From: Gentiana macrophylla
Lineage: Eukaryota > Streptophyta > Magnoliopsida > Gentianales > Gentianaceae
NCBI GenBank assembly: GCA_026214975.1
Contig: JAOBSW010000762.1
Coordinates: forward strand, 558,001-622,000
Direction: 5' to 3'
DNA length: 64,000 bases
Numbering within the stretch: the first letter of the stretch is position 1; every line of letters begins with the position of its first letter. Both the position numbers and the translations under genes were made by a program. The notes under the pieces were generated by a model. The model was not told where the DNA came from. It saw only the letters and a program-made list of their open reading frames with translations, and did no database searches. Shown piece after piece: positions 57,373-64,000 of the stretch.

Positions 57373-59148
57373 TTTTTCTGGGTTCGAATGCTTGATGATG
57401 ATATCTGCTTGGTTGTGAGAGGGACAGGTAAAGACATGAACAAATAAAATAAAAAGTTCTTTTGTTTGGATTCTTGTCAATAAATGAATTTATTCATTGC
57501 ATGCATTAGTTCTTATAGGTCTTTTAATTTAAGTTGTGTATCAATAAAGAAATATTACATATTGTACACACATTCATTCACTTAGTAGTCATTACTAGAA
57601 ATGGTATTTTTTTCATTGTTCTGTGTTGTCAGGAAAAAAAAAAGCTTTCGGTTTTTGTTACACAAATTCTTGAATTTCCGTTGGTCAAATCTGTTTTGGT
57701 TTTTATTTTACTGGTGCTGGTGATTAGGATTTGGAATTCCTTTTACATATGGTGTCTTTTCCTTCGCGTTAAGCAACATGTACAAAACTTCATGCATATT
57801 AGCTTCTTCTTGCTTTCTTTCTTTGTCATATGATCGTTTTCCTTCTTTGTGAGTCATATTATTGTCCGATGTCAAGGCTTTTGTCATTCATGCTTTACCA
57901 CGTAGGCAAGTGGGTAAGGATTCGACTCAGCGTGGGACAGTCATTATCGACCAAAGGTAATTGACATTAAGATAACTTAAATGCTGTAATTTTTCTTTTT
58001 CCTATGATATATAATAGAGATTCACTTTTTACTATAAACAATCTGAAAAGGTTTACAAACATTTCCGTTAAATTTAATACCATTATTGAATCATAATATA
58101 ATATACACTTATGGCTTTAGAACTTTATCTTGACGAGATATTTGCGAACTTTATCTACTGATTCTGCTTTGCTAACTTTCGCCTTTGGTCTGTTAGCTCT
58201 TACCATTTATTATTTGTGTGGGTAGTGTGAAGATCAGCTTCGTATGTGCTTCAGGAATTTATCTTGTCTTGGTTGTCATACTGTTCCATTTGCTCCCATC
58301 TGTTTGGTGTTGTCCTTTTTTTGTTGCTGTTATTTTTTTTTTCCTATTTGTGGTGTGTTTCATTTTCAGCCATGTGCTTATTCTCTGTAGTTTTTGCAGT
58401 TTGTTGGGCTGCTGCTTCACATCCTTTCCACAACAGGTATGTACTTCTCTTTCTGCCTTGCTATCATGGCATGGTTTCTTCCCCATACACGTTGTTTGTA
58501 CTCTTATGTTAATGTAATGGCTGTGTAATCTGGGTGGCCTGACTTGGGATTCATTGTACTCATTCTGTTTGGTTAACTTCTGATTTCTTGGCCTTTTAGC
58601 TCTTACCGGTCATTATTTCTGTGGGTGGTTTGAACATCGGCATCGTATGTGTTTTGTTGTTCTATTAAGTAGTGTTTGGCAACTTTATCTTTTGTTGCTT
58701 ATCATACTATTTTCTTTTTCCCCCTTATACTTGGTGCTGTCATTCTCTTCTTAGTGTAATTGTTTTCATGTTTGTATTGTGTCTCCACTTTGTCCTCTTA
58801 ATCAAACAGGGTCTGCTTGCCGGGTTTAGCTTGTCTTAGTAGTCAGGGTGCATGCTTCATTTGTGAGCAAGGGATCGTTGCAACAAATGTCATGGTATTT
58901 ACCTTCTACATTCACAAGTGCATATAAAAGAAATGCATGTGTTAGCTTCTGCACATTATCTAATGTTCAGTTTGTTCATATATATGAAAGGCTTTCTTTG
59001 GGCTCTAGGATGTTCTCCTACTTCTAGATCAATCCTCCACTAAGTGACGGTCCTTTGCTGACAGAATGGTAAAAAAAAATTGTTCATCTTTTTATGTTTG
59101 TTAGTGCAAGAAATTATCTAATATCTATAGTTAAATGCTTACAAATAG
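57373..59148 (+). other. Non-coding stretch with possible small exons
   Basis: T-rich, intron-like. A short open segment at about 57905-57956 (QVGKDSTQRGTVIIDQ) lies between CACGTAG and a GT donor and could be an exon of the RPA-like gene. Tracts near 58200-58500 and 58800-58900 show no recognisable protein. Weak evidence only. Confidence 0.3.
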
Positions 59149-60103
59149 GTAGTACAATAAGAACAAGGTGAAAATCACACAAGAATTTGCGAACGAGGCA
59201 TACAAACAATCTAATTTGTTGTTACCACCTCCTACTATAGTTAACACAATAGATGTACCGACAACAGTTGCTACGCTTACTATCGTAAGATTACAATAAT
59301 ACTTTATAGCATTGTACCCAAAATAATATCCATTGCTCACAAATCTTTTATCTTACAGGTGAATACGGCTTGGGTTGTAGTTCAGGTGTGTCTGACAGCC
59401 ACAAAACAACAATATTATTTGAGTGCTTGCGAAACTGCCACAAAACCGTGAAAGCTGCTACTAATTGGTTTCTTTGCTGCTCTTCTTGTGGTGAACATGG
59501 AGATGTTCAGCTCAGGTATATAGTCCTCACTCCGATGTCATATTTCTTGCAAAATAACAAAGCATTTTCAATATTGTCACATTCTTTTTCCAATATCTAC
59601 TGCACGTAGATGTTGTGTGCCTTTGCAACTTACTGGAGAAGACAAGCCATTGCCTCTTATAATGACTTCTCCGGACGTTGAACACTTGACTGGATTTACC
59701 TCACAACAACTGTCAGACTCTCATGAATTAGTAAGTTTGTTGGACAAACCATTACATATTTCCATTGTGCCTGTAATCTATTCCAATTTGACATTTTATT
59801 TTTCAAACTCTATATATACACATGATTTGGGTGTGGAAGATGATCTTCAGGCAGTACTAGATAAACATTGGGTGGTGTGTTTCGTTAAGAAATATGGCCG
59901 AACCACATTGGCCAGCCCTTGTGGTCCAGGTCTTTGATATGCCGCTGTAAAGACATACTCCGACTGTCCCTTCTTTGTTAACAGTTGCACCAGGAGAAGG
60001 CAACTATGCTGATGATGCACAATTCTTCAGCCCAAATACCATGAAACAACTGACTGAGATTGAAGGTATACTTGAAAGTGACAAAACATATCAACCAACT
60101 AAG
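59149..60103 (+). pseudogene. RPA large-subunit-like C-terminal gene fragment
   Basis: Three splice-bounded exons: 59149-59284 (YNKNKVKITQEFANEAYKQS), 59359-59515 (FECLRNCHKTVKAATNWFLC, then CSSCGEHGDVQLR) and 59610-59730 (CCVPLQLTGEDKPLPLIMTS, then PDVEHLTGF). Exons two and three join in phase. The C..C...W.C..C spacing resembles the zinc ribbon of the replication protein A C-terminal OB fold, which binds single-stranded DNA. Exon 59985-60103 (VAPGEGNYADDAQFFSPNT) may belong. The first exon does not join in phase with the second, and the OB-fold core is missing, so it is a fragment. Plants have many RPA1-like genes and some Helitrons carry one. Confidence 0.4.
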
Positions 60104-60477
60104 GTGTATTTCCAAGTAGATGTAACGGTTTTCTATTTCATACAATCTATTGTGTATTTGGTTGCTTTGTCATGTTGTATTTCATCCCATAATCAACAAA
60201 ATCAAACTTTTCAGGTAGTTTCTTCGCTTGTAAGCCAGACTAAGCAAACCTTATTAGTCTTATTATATATTTTTAAGGAAAAAACTGTCAATTGACCCGC
60301 TCCGCGACCCGGTAAAGATAATATTTATTTCCCAGCAGAAAAAAAAAACTTCAACCCACGATTTTCATCGCAACCTCCAAACCCCTCAATAACACGCACA
60401 TCCCTGGCCACGTTTCAGAACTTCCCACTAGAACCTGTGACCACTTTTCATTGTCACTTTCATTGTTTCAACCGATC
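60104..60477. other. Unassigned sequence
   Basis: No repeat or gene recognised. A C-rich segment at 60350-60450 resembles a gene 5' leader. Confidence 0.4.
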
Positions 60478-60840
60478 ATAATGCTTTTTTCCCTTCTCTT
60501 CAACACCTACCGGAATTTGTTTGTGCTGAATCGCCGGGATATCACAAAAACAATGTCAAGTTTCTCCGTACAATCAAGGTATTAACGACTTTTAATTTTC
60601 AGAAATTCTTATGAATAGTTTTTTCATAAGCTATCTGTGAATGATTGTGTAATGTCTCAAAGAATTCGAGCCGGAATTTGGTTGTGCTGAATCGCCGGGA
60701 TATCACAAAAAAATGTCAAGTTTCTCCGTACAATCAAGGTATTAACGACTTTTAATTTCTTTTGAATAGTTTTGTCATAAGCTATCTGTGAATGATTGTG
60801 TAATGTCTCAAAGTATTCGAACAGAAAAAGCTAGGGTTTG
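60470..60840 (+). repeat. 5' leader/exon-like repeat, copies 1 and 2
   Basis: A ~165-bp unit with TTTGTGCTGAATCGCCGGGA, TCAAGTTTCTCCGTACAATC, then AAG|GTATTAACGAC, ending ATTGTGTAATGTCTCAAAG. Copies start at about 60518 and 60672. AAG|GTATTAA looks like a splice donor, so each copy may be a first exon. It returns at 61906. Confidence 0.8.
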
Positions 60841-61369
60841 AAGGTGAATCTCTGATAATTTTGCTCTTTTCATGCCAATTTCGAACCTTTATTGATTTTT
60901 GGAGACATAATATTTCTTCAAAGTGAATCTGTGTTAATATTGATCTTTTGATGCTAATTTTGAACCTTTAATGATTTATGGAGACATAATTACTCTTTTT
61001 TGCAGAGTTTATACCTTTAATCTCCAGTAGGCAGGGCCTGGAAAGTCTCTGTTTGATGCCATATTAAGTGCAGTTGGAAGGATCAATATCACCGCAGAAG
61101 ATTTGGTATGTCTACTGAATTGATAGGACATTATTTCAAAGTTTCTCTGATCTTTGAATAATGCTGGAATTGTTTCGGAGAATTGGATTCAAATGATCAT
61201 GTTGAATGCAACATGATACGAATTCATTTCATATCTATGAATCCACTCATAGCCGTGATAGCCATGTGATGGGAAACAATTAACTCATCGGTGTTCATCG
61301 TAACGATAGCAGCATAGTAAGGGAAAGCAAAATTCCAAATTAGACAATGTAATTGAAGAAAGGTGAAAT
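60841..61369 (+). other. Spacer with a ~75-bp duplication and one possible exon
   Basis: Two copies of a segment containing GAACCTTTATTGATTTTTGG / GAACCTTTAATGATTTATGG and GGAGACATAAT (60843-60990). A possible exon (61006-61107) between TTTTTTGCAG and GTATGTCT encodes QAGPGKSLFDAILSAVGRIN; family not recognised. Confidence 0.45.
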
Positions 61370-61905
61370 GTGCAGGGAGGGGCATCAAAATGTGGTTTCT
61401 TTTATTTTTCCAATTTCCCGGAGGATTGGGTTGCAAAGGATTGTTGGGAGGTTTTTCAGGCGTATGGACCGGTATTGGATGTCTTCCTGCCGGTGAAGAA
61501 AAATAAAGAGGGGCGGAGATTCGGTTTTGTTCGCTTCCCTTCAGGGAGTGATATTCAAAAGTTGGAGGAAAAGTTGAGTGCCATTTGGATCGGTTCCTTT
61601 AAACTTCGAGTTAATGTTTGTAAATTTGAGAGAGTCGGTCCCTCTTCCTATTCTACATCTGCTAAGATGAAGGGTAACAATCCTCATACTTCAGTTCATT
61701 CTAAAAATTTGCAGATGAACTTCACAGAAGAAGTCTCTAATAATAAAGAGTTTTCGGTTTCGGGGTCTCCTTCGTTGCATTCTGAGGTTCATCCTTTGGT
61801 TGTGAGAAATATTGATGGTGAGTATTTGGAGTTATTTCCATGGCCATCAGAAGAAAGGTGGTTGAACAGATGCTTGGTAGGTGAAATTAATGACAAAAGT
61901 TTCTT
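61370..61905 (+). pseudogene. Plant LINE-type ORF1 fragment with RRM
   Basis: An open frame of ~178 codons. The RRM motifs are visible: RNP2-like GFFYFSNFPEDW and RNP1-like GRRFGFVRFPSG, with AIWIGSFKLRVNV after them. Plant non-LTR elements often start with this kind of RRM before the RT. The 3' part is Ser-rich (FSVSGSPSLHSEVHPL) and the frame then runs into repeated leader sequence at 61905, a sharp junction. No RT is seen, so it is a fragment. A host RNA-binding gene cannot be fully excluded. Confidence 0.65.
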
Positions 61906-62288
61906 CAACCGATCATAATGCTTTTTTTCCTTCTCTTCAACACCTACCAGAATTTGTTTGTGCTGAATCGCCGGGATATCACAAAAACAATGTCAAGTTT
62001 CTCCGTACAATCAAGGTATTAACGACTTTTAATTTTCAAAAATTCTTATGAATAGTTTTTTCATAAGCTATCTGTGAATGATTGTGTAATGTCTCAAAGA
62101 ATTCGAGCCGGAATCTGTTTGTGCTGAATCGCCGGGATATCACAAAAACAATGTCAAGTTTCTCCGTACAATCAAGGTATTAACGAATTTTAATTTTCAG
62201 AAATTCTTTTGAATAGTTTTTTCATAAGATATCTGTGAATGATTGTGTAATGTCTCAAAGAATTCGAACAGAAAAAGCTAGGGTTTGA
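61906..62288 (+). repeat. 5' leader/exon-like repeat, copies 3 and 4
   Basis: Repeats 60470-60840 with a few substitutions, including CAACCGATCATAATGC and AGAAAAAGCTAGGGTTTGA. The fourth copy ends at 62288, directly against ABCF coding sequence, without an intron. Confidence 0.85.
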
Positions 62289-62647
<359 letters not shown>

Positions 62648-63129
62648 AAAGGTTGATTTGATTTACTTTGATTTGAATTCCTCAAGTGAGGATGGAAAAG
62701 GAAGACTATGAAAAACGTTGGGGAGAAGGAAGGTAAGGAGTGGTTTTCTTCAATGCATTAATTAATAGCAGTATGAGAAATACAGTTGATAATTTTCTGT
62801 TTAAAAAAAAAAACAAAGCAATAAAAGAGAAACTTGAAAAACCAGAGAATTTTCAGGGGCCGGCCCGGGGTTCCCTTTTATTTTCATCTCCATTCAAATT
62901 TCAAAAAATCTTATGGATATTAACATTGTTTGTTGTTGTTGTTGTTTTTGTATTTAATTTTTTTGAATCTTATGGATTTCATAGCTCTAATGTTTTTTTT
63001 AACCGTCTTTTTTTGTTGTTGCTGTCTCTGAATCATCACCAACTTGCATTTGATTGGATTTGTTTTTTCAATGTTTTATGATTTGAATTTGTTGAATGTA
63101 ATGTATGCCAATGTGTTCTCCTTATTTAG
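62648..63129 (+). other. Unassigned, possibly intronic
   Basis: T-rich, no repeat or protein recognised. Confidence 0.4.
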
Positions 63130-63394
63130 GAGAGATGCGACCAAATGTTGGATTACATCAAAAGTCTTAAGGACTGCATTAAGTGGTTTCAACAGCTTGA
63201 AGAAAGCTATGCTTCAGAGCAAGAAAAGCTGAAAGATTTGTTGGAATTTGCAGGGAAGAAATGTAGTGACATAGGTGCGGCTTTGTTAGCTTTTCATATT
63301 CTCTTTTATTGATGTAACTTTTTTTTTATTGCTTTTAACGACCCTAATCTTATCCCTTGAGATTGTAGAGATGTTGATGAAGGGTGTCAAGCAG
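63130..63394 (+). pseudogene. Coiled-coil exons (possibly from a plant kinesin-14-like gene)
   Basis: Exon 63130-63274 (ERCDQMLDYIKSLKDCIKWF, QQLEESYASEQEKLKDLLEF, AGKKCSDI) and exon 63369-63394 (EMLMKGVKQ), each bounded by AG and GT. They join in phase: 145 bases leave one base, the next supplies two. Heptad-like helical sequence. It reminds me of the pre-motor coil of plant kinesin-14 proteins, but I have no motor motif to confirm it. Confidence 0.35.
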
Positions 63395-63616
63395 GTTTGG
63401 ATATATGATATCAATGTTGCCTGTGTATATCAAGATTGGTTGACAGTTTTTTTTGGCTTACAATCCTTATCATTTAATGTTTACTTATAGACCCCTCCTA
63501 TTGTGTCATAAATCATCTAATTGTTATGTATAAGCCCCTGTTATTATGTGATAAATTATTTGATATAGCAATATTTTTTCCAAAAACATTAACACATTTG
63601 CTTCTTTGTTTTGTAG

Positions 63617-63701
63617 TGACTTTCTTTTAGAGTGTGCCAGAAAAGTTGGGGTAAAAGGAGCAGATGAGTTTCTTGTTGATCCAAATAATGGACTTAAGGA
63701 G
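63617..63701 (+). pseudogene. DsbA/FrnE-like thioredoxin-fold exon fragment
   Basis: Between TTTTGTAG and GAG|GTGCC lies DFLLECARKVGVKGADEFLV, then DPNNGLKE, which resembles the helical part of plant DsbA-like (FrnE type) proteins. Its phase does not fit the preceding coiled-coil exons, so it is not part of the same gene. No active-site CxxC is in view. Confidence 0.45.
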
Positions 63702-64000
63702 GTGCCTATATTTCTTAATTTTTATCTTTCGGATCTGAACAGCATTGCGACAACAAAACATGAAGATACATTATGAATAATTTGAATGGTTTATTTTCAC
63801 TTCTTGAATCATGAATCTCGATCCTCAAATCACTAGAGCCTGGTATAGTTTTCGTTTGCAGATTTTCACACGCTTAATGTGACTGACATATTTTCTGTTT
63901 AAACGACTTAAAGATTAACGAAGAGCTTTAGCAATACTCATCTCGAATTTTTAGAGTTCCCTATTACTTTGTACGTTATGTTGTTGACTAAAGATTATTT
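63702..64000. other. Unassigned, window end
   Basis: No gene, repeat or exon recognised in the last 300 bp. Confidence 0.4.

Noticed and set aside
58218..58517. Hydrophobic frame that looks like a multi-span membrane protein
   Set aside because: T-rich intron-like DNA encodes Phe/Leu/Val by composition; three overlapping frames look alike.

Overview
The window looks like nuclear DNA from a flowering plant, probably a eudicot; I cannot name the species. The evidence is plant-type Copia and Gypsy LTR retrotransposons with initiator-Met and Asp tRNA primer sites, spliced gene pieces with GT/AG borders, and a tail piece of a plant ABCF-type ABC protein. It is not a prokaryotic or organellar operon region. 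Almost everything before 46.4 kb is nested retrotransposon, and the rest is repeat arrays with gene fragments. I see no intact, functional-looking host gene and no tRNA or rRNA gene.

Layout. 1-983: 3' end of a plus-strand Copia element (RE0). 984-24307: a minus-oriented LTR (LTR-A), split by a minus-strand Copia element RE1 (3489-23935, TSD CAAAA). RE1 is itself split by a plus-strand Copia element RE2 (6438-15939, TSD ATAAG). It is also split by a composite insertion (about 16726-22803) holding a SIRE-type LTR, a captured exon, a minisatellite and the extra-ORF part of a second SIRE-like element (RE4). 24308-34796: a large minus-strand SIRE-like Copia element (RE3) in the order gag, protease, integrase, RT/RNase H, then an extra 'envelope-like' coiled-coil ORF. 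34914-38313: LTR-B, the same family as LTR-A but in the opposite orientation; it preserves the empty RE1 target site. 38314-39356: another SIRE-type LTR (LTR-C). 39357-46390: a Gypsy element (RE5) with a protease-type ORF and an extra ORF but no RT, RNase H or integrase.

46.4-64 kb: a degraded LTR remnant; a candidate Mutator-like element bounded by inverted repeats (47.85-50.18 kb) that encloses two gene fragments and a graded minisatellite; a candidate Helitron 3' terminus at 50765; a nearly G-free C/T/A array (51.3-52.5 kb); about 3.6 kb of AT-rich monomer repeats; a perfect 135-bp inverted repeat (56879-57013 / 57238-57372); and a plus-strand run of unrelated gene fragments: an RPA-like zinc-ribbon region, LINE ORF1 (RRM), ABCF tail, coiled-coil exons and a DsbA-like exon.

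How it fits together: element parts come in the canonical order (LTR, PBS, gag, PR, INT, RT, RNase H, PPT, LTR), so the nesting order can be read directly. All long reading frames carry stops or frameshifts, so the elements look non-autonomous today. The most interesting signals are the perfect hairpin, the chimeric gene-fragment cluster beside a Helitron-like end, and TATA-type sequences in front of the extra ORF of three different retroelements.
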